Below, piece by piece: positions 1 to 6,150 of a stretch of DNA of 8,391 nucleotides. The notes beneath the pieces are model-generated. The model was not told the origin of the DNA and searched no databases. It saw nothing but the letters and a program-made list of their open reading frames with translations. Positions within the stretch are counted from its first letter, which is position 1, and the number at the start of each line of letters is the position of its first letter. Location of the stretch: positions 1-8,391 of the forward strand of contig JACRGO010000155.1 in assembly GCA_016212295.1 (NCBI GenBank), in the 5' to 3' direction. This stretch comes from Nitrospinota bacterium (GTDB lineage: Bacteria; Nitrospinota; Nitrospinia; JACRGO01). The position numbers were made by a program, and so were the translations under genes.

Positions 1-20
1 GATTTAAAAGACTTTTTCTT

Positions 21-40
21 ATTTATGCGTAGGCTCTATA
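21..40 (+). repeat. Left copy of a 20-bp inverted repeat that bounds the window
   Basis: The sequence ATTTATGCGTAGGCTCTATA is the exact reverse complement of 8253-8272. With two mismatches the match extends to 27 bp (14-40 against 8253-8279), and both copies continue into an A/T run on the outer side. A perfect 20-mer inverted pair is very unlikely by chance in 8.4 kb. The repeat lies inside the reading frame of the truncated beta-helix gene, so it marks either a rearrangement point or a dispersed short repeat. No transposase or recombinase lies between the copies. Confidence 0.8.
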
Positions 41-118
41 GACTGCTCGACCCAATCCAACGGCAAAATAGCGCTAAGCGGTTCCGGCGCCGCTGGAAGC
101 TCCACGGATGGTTTAAAT

Positions 119-1519
119 GTGAACAGGGGGAATCTCACGGTAAAAGGCCTTTCCATAAGCGGGTTTTCCGGAAACGGCGTCTTGTACAATGACAAAGGAT
201 ACGTGAGAGTGGAGAACCTGGAGATTACGGATAATGGGAGATATGGCATTCTCGCCGATGGAGATATATATATCAACAGCGCCGCGTCGAAGTCCGATGC
301 CGGTTCCATAAGCGCTGGAACAGTTACCGTGTCCGGCAATGGCGGCAAGGGTGATGGGGGAGGGATAAGGAGCCTGAAAAAATCAATTACGGCGAGGAAT
401 GTTGAAATAACCGGCAATAAGGGACCAGGGATCGCGGCGAAAAAGGATATCGACCTGGGAAAGATAAAAGTAAATAACAATCAGGGTCCAGGCATTCAGA
501 GCATGAACGGCGGTATCACTATTACAGGGGCTGTGGACGATAGCGATGTCAACGAGGTCAGCGGGAATGAAGGGCCTGGGATTTTCGCCGGGACCGATAT
601 GGCTCTTCCTGGCGCCGGTAGCGGTAAATCCATAGGCGGTAAAATTTACATTCAGACGCACATCACCGTGAGCAAGAATACCGGCTGGGGGATATTAGGC
701 CCTTCTTATGTCGCGGTAAACCGGTTAGACACCGCCTCCAGTGGAGTAAGCCCTCATACCAGCGTCATTTCCGGCAATGGCGACAAGACAAAAAAATGCT
801 ACATTGTTGAAGATAACGGCGATCTTGCCTTACTCTCCGCCAAGGCATACGATACCGGGGGCATTGGAAGCGGGAGCTATATTGGCGCTAGCGTCATGGA
901 TGTGAGCGATAATCATGGTCCCGGGATCGTGGCAAGAGAAGACATTCACTTGAGGAAAATCAATATACAAAACAATCAGGGTCCAGGCATTCAGAGCATG
1001 AACGGCGGTATCACTATTATAGGGGCCGTGGACGATAGCGATGTTAACGAGATCAGCGGAAATCATGGCCCTGGGATTTTTTCCGGAGTGGATATGAATG
1101 TTCCCGCCGATTATGGTAAAAGCATATTTGTGCAGACCCACATCCAGGTAAGGGACAACAGCGGATGGGGGATCGCCGCTCCTCGAAAGGACGTGGTGGT
1201 AAACGGAATTGAGTATGGCACACGGGGGAAAGTAAGCGCCTCCACCAGCTATATTACCGGGAACGGCGCTAAAAATAATCCATTCTATCTTGTCGGAGAA
1301 GATGGCAGCCTTGGCCGGTTAAAGAAATACGACGCAGGCGGGATTTTGGCCGGACAATCCATGGCGGGATACCTCCTGGAGGCCACGGACAATTTTGGAG
1401 ACGGCGTCAATGCGGCCAAGGATATTTATATTGATACAGGCAAGGTTTGCAATAACACTGGAGTAAACATAACCTCAAATGGCGCGCAAACCCTGGATAA
1501 TGTGGATTTGTGCAAGTAA
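119..1519 (+). CDS. Secreted parallel beta-helix repeat protein, 5'-truncated
   Basis: This encodes a right-handed parallel beta-helix of the pectate-lyase/polymorphic outer membrane protein type, recognised from many short rungs such as ITGNKGPGI, VSGNEGPGI, ISGNHGPGI and TDNFGDGV, rich in Gly, Asn and Asp. A module of about 165 residues occurs twice (about residues 94-258 and 259-418), followed by a partial third copy (from about 419). Each module carries the block NNQGPGIQSMNGGIT. No catalytic residues can be assigned. Such proteins are usually exported and act at the cell surface as adhesins or carbohydrate-binding proteins; that role is inferred. The GTG at 119 is the first usable start and has no good ribosome binding site. 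The same frame stays open upstream to position 8 and still reads like a beta-helix (GSGAAGSSTDGLNV) from about position 41. The true N-terminus and signal peptide are therefore probably missing, cut at the 21-40 repeat. The C-terminus (NVDLCK) shows no sorting signal. Two Cys (444, 465) could pair. Confidence 0.75.
   Translation: MNRGNLTVKGLSISGFSGNGVLYNDKGYVRVENLEITDNGRYGILADGDIYINSAASKSDAGSISAGTVTVSGNGGKGDGGGIRSLKKSITARNVEITGNKGPGIAAKKDIDLGKIKVNNNQGPGIQSMNGGITITGAVDDSDVNEVSGNEGPGIFAGTDMALPGAGSGKSIGGKIYIQTHITVSKNTGWGILGPSYVAVNRLDTASSGVSPHTSVISGNGDKTKKCYIVEDNGDLALLSAKAYDTGGIGSGSYIGASVMDVSDNHGPGIVAREDIHLRKINIQNNQGPGIQSMNGGITIIGAVDDSDVNEISGNHGPGIFSGVDMNVPADYGKSIFVQTHIQVRDNSGWGIAAPRKDVVVNGIEYGTRGKVSASTSYITGNGAKNNPFYLVGEDGSLGRLKKYDAGGILAGQSMAGYLLEATDNFGDGVNAAKDIYIDTGKVCNNTGVNITSNGAQTLDNVDLCK
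476..592 (+). repeat. Copy 1 of a long direct repeat inside the beta-helix gene
   Basis: This segment is nearly identical to 971-1087, offset by 495 bp (165 codons, in frame). The first 49 bp (476-524 and 971-1019) match perfectly, and the rest differ at scattered, partly silent positions. It encodes the rung block NNQGPGIQSMNGGIT followed by GAVDDSDVNE. The DNA-level identity is much higher than between the flanking rungs, which points to recent duplication or gene conversion. Confidence 0.85.
971..1087 (+). repeat. Copy 2 of the long direct repeat inside the beta-helix gene
   Basis: This is the second copy of the segment at 476-592. Protein differences are minor: one residue after GGITI (T to I), EVSGNEGPGIFAG against EISGNHGPGIFSG. 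An in-frame repeat this long could let the gene gain or lose one module by homologous recombination. Confidence 0.85.
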
Positions 1520-1540
1520 GGGAGCAAACCACGGATCGCC

Positions 1541-1672
1541 AGGGACTCAGTAAATACCAATATACCATTAAGCATCCCGCCTTCGGGCCGTCTTAGGTTG
1601 CGCCTCAATCGCAAGCCAAACCCGGCCCAAATCCGGGCGCTATCCAGGTATATTTGTATTTACTGAGTCCCT
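1541..1672. mobile_element. 132-bp MITE-like element with 26-bp terminal inverted repeats
   Basis: Positions 1541-1566 (beginning AGGGACTCAGTAAATAC) are the reverse complement of 1647-1672 with one mismatch; the outer 17 bp match perfectly. The interior holds two small GC-rich hairpins: CCCG-CCTT-CGGG at 1576-1587, and CCCGG/CCGGG around a 7-nt loop at 1621-1637. There is no open reading frame of note. Size, termini and lack of coding fit a non-autonomous miniature transposable element or a REP-like palindrome. I see no clear target-site duplication (left flank GATCGCC, right flank AAAATTG). As RNA it would fold into a large hairpin 21 bp after the beta-helix stop, so it could also end that transcript. 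Confidence 0.65.
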
Positions 1673-1676
1673 AAAA

Positions 1677-1706
1677 TTGTATTTCCGCGTAAAACTCAGG
1701 TACAAT
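1677..1706 (+). promoter_or_regulatory. Putative sigma70-type promoter for the cytochrome b fusion gene
   Basis: TTGTAT at 1677-1682 and TACAAT at 1701-1706 are separated by 18 bp, a reasonable match to -35 and -10 boxes. They sit in the AT-rich gap between the MITE-like element and the start codon at 1759, leaving a leader of about 45 nt. The -35 box begins 5 bp beyond the end of the element, so insertion of the element may have shaped the promoter. The assignment rests on sequence match alone. Confidence 0.4.
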
Positions 1707-1743
1707 ATTCGCCTTTAAACGCCATTCATTAAAAAATTAAATT

Positions 1744-1750
1744 GGGGAGG
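1744..1750 (+). promoter_or_regulatory. Shine-Dalgarno site that fixes the TTG start at 1759
   Basis: GGGGAGG lies 8 nt before the TTG codon at 1759-1761. No ATG or GTG in this frame is as well placed, and the N-terminal residues that follow (MTNYQSLGMGQRFF) suit the cytoplasmic lead-in of a cytochrome b. The strong site supports the rare start codon. Confidence 0.7.
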
Positions 1751-1758
1751 AATTCAAC

Positions 1759-3837
1759 TTGACTAATTACCAATCATTAGGAATGGGGCAAAGGTTCTTT
1801 CTTTATCTTGACAGCCTGGGAAACAAAATATTCACGCCGAAATATAATCCCCTGTATTACACGGGGGCCATTTCCACCATCTTGATGGCGTTTCTTTTTA
1901 TTAACGGCCTGTATTTGTTCCTCTACTACAGGATCGGCGTGGAAAACGCGTGGGGCTCCCTGGACTATATATCAAATAAGCAATGGTGGCTTGCCGGGAT
2001 CATGAGGAGCACCCATAGATACGCAGCCGACGGGCTTATCATATCAGTGGTTATTCACATCCTCCGCGAGTATTTCCTGCAAAGGTTCAGGGCCTTCAAG
2101 GCGCTTGGATGGCTGACTGGATGGGCCATGCTGATTATTCTTTGGGACGTTGGCATCACCGGGTATTTAATGGTCTGGGACGAGCGCGCGCAACTCGTGG
2201 CCCTTTTAATAACGAAGCTTCTGTCAACCATTTCGGTTTTCCAGGCCTTGCCCACCAGCTTTTTAAAGAATTCCTCCGTCACCAACATGCTTTTCCTTAT
2301 AATCACCTTTTGCCATGTCTTTCTCCCCATACTCACGGGATTTTTCCTTTTCGTGCATCAGGCGGGAATAACCAGGTCCCACCTTATTCCGCCAAAACCA
2401 ATCACTTACACCATAGGCGGTCTGCTGGTCGCGTATTCGCTTGCATTACCTGCCTTGAGCTCCGCGCCGGGGGACTTGTCAAAGGTCCCGACCAGCGTGT
2501 CGATTGATTGGTTTTATCTTTCCTTCTTCCCCTACCTGAATCTGGTTTCTCCCACAGTGGCATGGCTGACGCTTTTTGTCTCAGGGGTGTTATTTATCGC
2601 GGTCCCCATGCTCTTTTTCAAGAAACAAACGCAGCATATTGCTTTCGATTTATCCAAATGCTTCGGGTGCAAGCTTTGTTACGAGGACTGCCCTTACGGG
2701 GCCATTGAGATGAAAAAGAGGTCGGACGGGAAAAAATTTGAACTCCAGGCCAGCGTGGTCGAAAAGAAGTGCGCTAATTGCGGCATCTGCGTGGCCTCGT
2801 GTGAATCCTTGTCTCTGAGCCTTGGAAATATAAGCAACGATGAAATAATAAAAAAAATCACGGACCTCATGTCGGCCCCGTCGTTGAAAAAGGGCGAACC
2901 CAAGATCCTGGGTTTTGTATGCGATTTCAGCATCAGGGACTACAGTGTCCCGAATATTTCCAACTTTCAGGCGATAAGGGTCCCATGCGCTGGAATGGTG
3001 CATGCCTCCTTCCTGAGCCATGCCTTCAAATCCGGGGCGGACGGCGTTATGGTCATCGGGTGCAAGATGGGGGACTGTTACTACAGGGAAGGAAATGTAT
3101 GGCTGGAGAAGAGGCTTGCCGGGGAAAGAGAGCCTTCCATCAGAAAAACCGTGGATTTAAGGCGGGTGAAAACATGCTGGTTGTCTCCGGTTGAGACCAA
3201 GGCATTTCAGGAAAATGTCCGGGCGTTTAACGACGGCTTAAAAACACTAAGTCCAGTGCCGGCGGGGAGCGCAAAAAAGGGGTGGGATAGTTTGGCCTCC
3301 AATGGAAAAAAGGCCTTCCCGGCCATGGTAGCTATCGGGCTTGCGATTCCCCTGCTCCCGATATTCTTTTTCACGAACCTGACGTTTTCCTTTTATCCCA
3401 AGGACATTTCCATGATAAAAATCAGTTTTAAATACGTTTCTCCCAGGCTGGAGGACTGTTCCGAGGAGGAAGTAAAATCGTATAAGGAACAAAGAAGCGC
3501 GCTCAGGCCGCACATGCAGCAAAAGCGCAATACCACGAATTGCGGCAAAAGGACCAGGAGTCCGATGAAGCTTCAGTTGACAGTTGACAATAAGGAGTAT
3601 ATGTCCAAGGTGTACCAGCCTGGCGGCGCCAGCTCGGATCTTTCCATCTCGGTCTATGACGAGCTCATGATACCGTCCGGGCCGCATAAGGTCGCTCTGA
3701 GAATGAAAAATCTGAAAGGCAATACCGAGGGTTTTGATTATGAATTCGAGGAAAATTTTAATTTAGAGCCGTCCAGGGTTTTTGTGTATTCCTTTGACCA
3801 GCCGGAGAAGAAATTTTTCAGGGATGAGGGGAAATAG
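1759..3837 (+). CDS. Cytochrome b / dicluster ferredoxin / MvhD-like fusion, membrane electron-transfer protein
   Basis: This is a 692-residue membrane protein likely to carry electrons between the quinone pool and a cytoplasmic Fe-S or flavin partner. Residues 1-210 resemble the cytochrome b N-terminal domain, with two His pairs, H86/H100 and H186/H200, each 14 apart, as expected for two b hemes. Further spans lie at about 217-235 and 260-288. Two [4Fe-4S] motifs follow: C301-x2-C304-x2-C307-x3-C311-P, and C338/C341/C344/C348, where the second lacks the usual Pro. Residues 380-450 match the MvhD/FlpD family (ILGFVC, then PCAGMV, then GCKMGDCYYREGN) with C388, C410, C435 and C440 kept, but the second Cys of the usual CxxC is Ser391. 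A last span at about 520-543 precedes a roughly 150-residue tail. Counting spans puts the Fe-S domains in the cytoplasm and the tail in the periplasm; this is inference. HdrA, hydrogenase and Rieske genes, usual partners of these domains, are absent nearby. The start is TTG with a strong ribosome binding site. Confidence 0.85.
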   Translation: MTNYQSLGMGQRFFLYLDSLGNKIFTPKYNPLYYTGAISTILMAFLFINGLYLFLYYRIGVENAWGSLDYISNKQWWLAGIMRSTHRYAADGLIISVVIHILREYFLQRFRAFKALGWLTGWAMLIILWDVGITGYLMVWDERAQLVALLITKLLSTISVFQALPTSFLKNSSVTNMLFLIITFCHVFLPILTGFFLFVHQAGITRSHLIPPKPITYTIGGLLVAYSLALPALSSAPGDLSKVPTSVSIDWFYLSFFPYLNLVSPTVAWLTLFVSGVLFIAVPMLFFKKQTQHIAFDLSKCFGCKLCYEDCPYGAIEMKKRSDGKKFELQASVVEKKCANCGICVASCESLSLSLGNISNDEIIKKITDLMSAPSLKKGEPKILGFVCDFSIRDYSVPNISNFQAIRVPCAGMVHASFLSHAFKSGADGVMVIGCKMGDCYYREGNVWLEKRLAGEREPSIRKTVDLRRVKTCWLSPVETKAFQENVRAFNDGLKTLSPVPAGSAKKGWDSLASNGKKAFPAMVAIGLAIPLLPIFFFTNLTFSFYPKDISMIKISFKYVSPRLEDCSEEEVKSYKEQRSALRPHMQQKRNTTNCGKRTRSPMKLQLTVDNKEYMSKVYQPGGASSDLSISVYDELMIPSGPHKVALRMKNLKGNTEGFDYEFEENFNLEPSRVFVYSFDQPEKKFFRDEGK

Positions 3838-3866
3838 CCGGCGGCAGGCGGATTTCAAAGAATTAA

Positions 3867-3908
3867 CATCGAACACTGAACATCGAACACTGAACGCTGA
3901 ACGCCTAA
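3867..3908 (+). repeat. Six-unit array of 7-bp repeats
   Basis: Units in order are CATCGAA, CACTGAA, CATCGAA, CACTGAA, CGCTGAA and CGCCTAA, contiguous with no gaps. The first four form two perfect 14-bp copies. The array sits 30 bp after the cytochrome b fusion stop codon and ends about 70 bp before the next start. Arrays of this GAACACTGAACATC type recur between genes in several environmental bacterial lineages; no function is established that I know of. Confidence 0.85.
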
Positions 3909-3981
3909 ATGAGTCATGCGTCATTGGTCGTGATTTGCTGGCTCCATACATAAAATAACCTTTCTTAAAGGAACTCATCAA

Positions 3982-4149
3982 ATGGAAACCGCTATTCCCA
4001 TAATGGTCTTTGGCGTGTCCTTTTTGCTGGTGCTGGTATGGGCTCTTGCCTCACGAAAAGGAAAGGGCTGTTGCGGCTCTAAAGACGCGGACAGTGAAGA
4101 GCGCAAGGCCTGCTCAACGGAAGAAAAACCCGGCAAGGACCAGGCATAG
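3982..4149 (+). CDS. Small Cys-rich single-span membrane protein (55 aa)
   Basis: ATG at 3982 is preceded by AAAGGAA (3967-3973), a well-spaced ribosome binding site. Residues 5-24 (IPIMVFGVSFLLVLVWALAS) form one membrane span. A short basic, Cys-bearing stretch, RKGKGCCGSKD (residues 25-35), and a charged, hydrophilic tail with a third Cys (C44) follow. The positive charges just after the span predict a cytoplasmic tail, so the Cys would face the cytoplasm and could bind a metal. The layout resembles FeoB-associated Cys-rich membrane proteins in outline, but no feoB is near and the likeness is weak. It lies 144 bp downstream of the cytochrome b fusion and could be an accessory to it. I do not recognise a named family. 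Confidence 0.6.
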   Translation: METAIPIMVFGVSFLLVLVWALASRKGKGCCGSKDADSEERKACSTEEKPGKDQA

Positions 4150-4183
4150 CCGCTATAGGCGCAAATCCGTTTTGTCCGTACAA

Positions 4184-4335
4184 CAAATAAATCTCAATAA
4201 CCAAAATTACAAATGACAAACAAGGAAATGGAGTTGTTTTGGACATTCAGTAATTGTAATTTGTAATTTGCTATTTGTAATTTGCTATTTGTCATTTGCT
4301 ATTTGCTATTTGTCATTTGGGATTTGGGATTTTGT
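4184..4335. repeat. 7-bp NNATTTG repeat array with a short inverted arm
   Basis: Ten contiguous heptamers of the form NNATTTG run from 4257 to 4326 (TA, TA, CT, TA, CT, TC, CT, CT, TC and GG as the first two bases), followed by a decayed unit. At 4184-4220 the same heptamer appears degenerately on the opposite strand (CAAATAA, CAAAATT, CAAATGA). AAATTACAAAT (4204-4214) is the exact reverse complement of 4259-4269, and CAAATGACAAA (4210-4220) pairs with 4288-4298 or 4309-4319. The whole is a large imperfect palindrome with several alternative pairings. The rest of the 4150-4468 gap holds only a small hairpin (GCGG-TGAAG-CCGC, 4349-4361) and the micro-ORF at 4365. Confidence 0.85.
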
Positions 4336-4364
4336 TTTCTCTTTGGTTGCGGTGAAGCCGCGCC

Positions 4365-4472
4365 ATGTCATCCATGTTCCATGAACTTAAATCTAACATC
4401 GCAAATCCAAAATTAATTTCATCTGCCATGGACGACACCGATCCGCATATCCGGAAAATCCTGATCAAATGA
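4365..4472 (+). CDS. 35-codon micro-ORF overlapping the sulfatase-like gene (possible leader)
   Basis: ATG at 4365 opens a 35-residue frame (beginning MSSMFHELKSN, ending HIRKILIK) whose TGA at 4470-4472 overlaps the ATG of the next gene in an ATGA arrangement. The next gene has no clear ribosome binding site of its own, so reading through this frame could supply translational coupling. The upstream GGTGAAG (4351-4357) is a weak ribosome binding site partly inside a small hairpin. The peptide is hydrophilic and matches no family I know. It may equally be the remnant of a larger lost gene, or chance. Confidence 0.3.
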   Translation: MSSMFHELKSNIANPKLISSAMDDTDPHIRKILIK

Positions 4473-5677
4473 ACAACTTTCTCAAAACATCCCTCCTGGC
4501 TTCGTTTTTTTTTATCGCCGGTTTAATAAGCAATTTTTTTCATGAATCTAAATTTCCCGGCGGCAACGTAATACTGATTTCCCTGGATTCCCTGAGGACG
4601 GATAAACTAAACCCGTACGGTTTCGGGAAATATCCTTCCTCCCAGGAACTGGATAAGTTCGCCAGGGACGCTATTCAATTCAGCAATTGTTTCACGCGGG
4701 AAGCCGATAGCCAGTCCTTCCAGTTTTGCCTCTTCAAGGGAATTGACCCAAAAAGGAGCGCGGCGCTGGACCACGGGCAATCGTCCGGATATCCCTCCTT
4801 TGTCGATGTATTGAAGGAAAATGGTTACGCGGTCCACGCGTTTGTGGACCAGGGATATCCACGCCAAGGCGCCGGATTCCCAAAAGGCCTCGATTCTTAT
4901 AATGACGGCGCTGGAAATTCAAGAGGGATAGCGTCAGAGGCCCTCAACTTCATTAATACCTATTCCCCGGGAAAACCTTTTTTCCTTTTCATGCACTCCT
5001 CAGAGTTGACCCCGAAAGGAGACGCCTCCACTTACAAAAGCCTCAAACCCTTCCATGGAAAATTCTCGAAAAATATTCTTTACGCGAAGGAAGGCAGGGA
5101 ATACCTCGAGGCCGTTTATTCGGAAAAAGTTATGTTCCTGGACAGGCATCTCGGCAAGATATTCAATGCCTTGAAGGAGAAGGGCCTGTATAACAGGTCC
5201 CTCATCATCGTCACCTCCAGCCACGGCGAAGGACTTCTTGACCACCAATCCTTTTCACATGACGAGTTGTATGACCACACCATACGTATACCTCTGCTTG
5301 TGAAACTTCCCAATAACGCCCATGCCATGAGGATAAGGACCTCCCTGGCCATGGCCCAGGACATTGGGCCAACCATATTGGACCTGCTCGGCCTCCCAAT
5401 ACCTCAATTGGCCGAAGGCGCGTCCCTCGTCTCCACCATAGAGAAAAACAAAACTGTCCGGGAACACGTCTTCGCGCGGAGTCCAGGCAAAGGCTCCGAA
5501 ACACAAGCCGTCCGGACGCTGGCATATAAATACATATTCGACCCGAAAACGGGGGAGGAAATGCTGTTCAATGTATTGAAGGACCCGCGGGAGAGAAAAA
5601 ATCTGGCGGGAGTGGAAGTGGGAATAAAGGAGGATTTAAAAGCGAAACTCAGGGAGTGGTCTCGTGGCGAGGGTTAA
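4469..5677 (+). CDS. Membrane-anchored sulfatase / alkaline-phosphatase-fold protein with atypical active site
   Basis: This 402-residue protein has an N-terminal hydrophobic segment (residues 5-24), a signal anchor or signal peptide placing the domain in the periplasm. The fold is clear from VILISLDSLRTDKL (residues 34-47, with D40 the usual first metal ligand) and from FSHDELYDHTIRIPLLVKLP (262-281), typical of sulfatases and related phosphotransferases. The active site departs from the family. At the nucleophile position, ten residues before G91, stands S81 in SQSFQ, where sulfatases have C/S-x-P-x-R; the Pro and Arg are absent. The metal motif usually read as SDHGE is SSHGE, with S251 replacing Asp. 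It may be inactive, a binding protein, or act with altered chemistry. The C-terminus (MLFNVLKDPRERKNLA) matches the normal sulfatase end, so the gene is full length. The start overlaps the micro-ORF, and no strong ribosome binding site precedes it. Confidence 0.8.
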   Translation: MNNFLKTSLLASFFFIAGLISNFFHESKFPGGNVILISLDSLRTDKLNPYGFGKYPSSQELDKFARDAIQFSNCFTREADSQSFQFCLFKGIDPKRSAALDHGQSSGYPSFVDVLKENGYAVHAFVDQGYPRQGAGFPKGLDSYNDGAGNSRGIASEALNFINTYSPGKPFFLFMHSSELTPKGDASTYKSLKPFHGKFSKNILYAKEGREYLEAVYSEKVMFLDRHLGKIFNALKEKGLYNRSLIIVTSSHGEGLLDHQSFSHDELYDHTIRIPLLVKLPNNAHAMRIRTSLAMAQDIGPTILDLLGLPIPQLAEGASLVSTIEKNKTVREHVFARSPGKGSETQAVRTLAYKYIFDPKTGEEMLFNVLKDPRERKNLAGVEVGIKEDLKAKLREWSRGEG

Positions 5678-5747
5678 AAAAAAACATTTTGTCTGGCTTA
5701 CCAGCGGCCTCTCATGAAAATTTGATCATAGGCCCGGCCTACTTAAA

Positions 5748-6047
5748 ATGATGAAACTATTTACGTCGTCCATAATATGGGCCGGTGTTTGTATCCTGAC
5801 AGCGGGGTATGCCCTTGCCGAAGATGGCTTGGATATCAACAGCGCATTGGAAAAGGCAAATAAGTTTTACGAGCAAAGAGGAAACCCGGAAAACCTTAAA
5901 GCGGCGGTGGAGGTTTATGAAAATATTTTAAGGCACATTCCTCAAGTGGAAGCGTCAGGCGCCGGCGGCAGGGCTAAAGCATTGACCGCCCTTTCCAGAT
6001 GCTGCTTCAAGCTGGCCACATATCACGCCATGAGCGATAAGACTTGA
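5748..6047 (+). CDS. Small exported TPR-like protein, probably truncated
   Basis: This encodes 99 residues. A signal peptide (residues 1-24, ending YALA, cleavage before EDG) is followed by amphipathic helices. SALEKANKFYEQRGNPENLKAA...VYENILRHIP (32-65) and ALTALSRCCFKLATYHA (78-94) look like one to one-and-a-half TPR helical hairpins. Family members of this look usually continue with several more repeats, whereas this frame ends at consecutive TGA and TAG codons right before a stretch with no recognisable coding and then an aminotransferase remnant. I read it as the 5' end of a larger periplasmic TPR protein cut by rearrangement; a genuinely short protein is possible. Met2 at 5751 is an equally good start. 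The gene follows the sulfatase-like gene after 70 bp with a weak ribosome binding site. Confidence 0.55.
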   Translation: MMKLFTSSIIWAGVCILTAGYALAEDGLDINSALEKANKFYEQRGNPENLKAAVEVYENILRHIPQVEASGAGGRAKALTALSRCCFKLATYHAMSDKT

Positions 6048-6150
6048 TAGGAATTTGCTTTTTGAAGGTTTTTGATCACAATGTACTGATCATCGGAGGG
6101 AATGAAGTCCTGGAAGCAAGACTCCACATCCGGCATGGCGTCTCCAACCG

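Noticed and set aside
383-1141. Two similar minus-strand frames opposite the beta-helix gene (each with a NAWTLIV segment)
   Set aside because: Their resemblance only mirrors the duplicated beta-helix DNA; they have no independent coding evidence.
1541-1672. Riboswitch or structured leader for the cytochrome b gene
   Set aside because: The putative promoter lies downstream of this palindrome, and the long terminal inverted repeats fit a MITE-like element better; not excluded without homologues.
2055-3021. Open frames on the minus strand and in other plus frames across the cytochrome b fusion gene
   Set aside because: They are shadows of a clearly supported gene with heme and Fe-S motifs and show no family features of their own.
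4010-4216. 68-aa plus-strand frame overlapping the small membrane protein
   Set aside because: It lacks a ribosome binding site, runs into the repeat region and is very basic and low in complexity; the 3982 frame has a better start and a membrane span.
3867-4326. CRISPR array
   Set aside because: The repeats are contiguous 7-bp units without spacers, and there are no cas genes.
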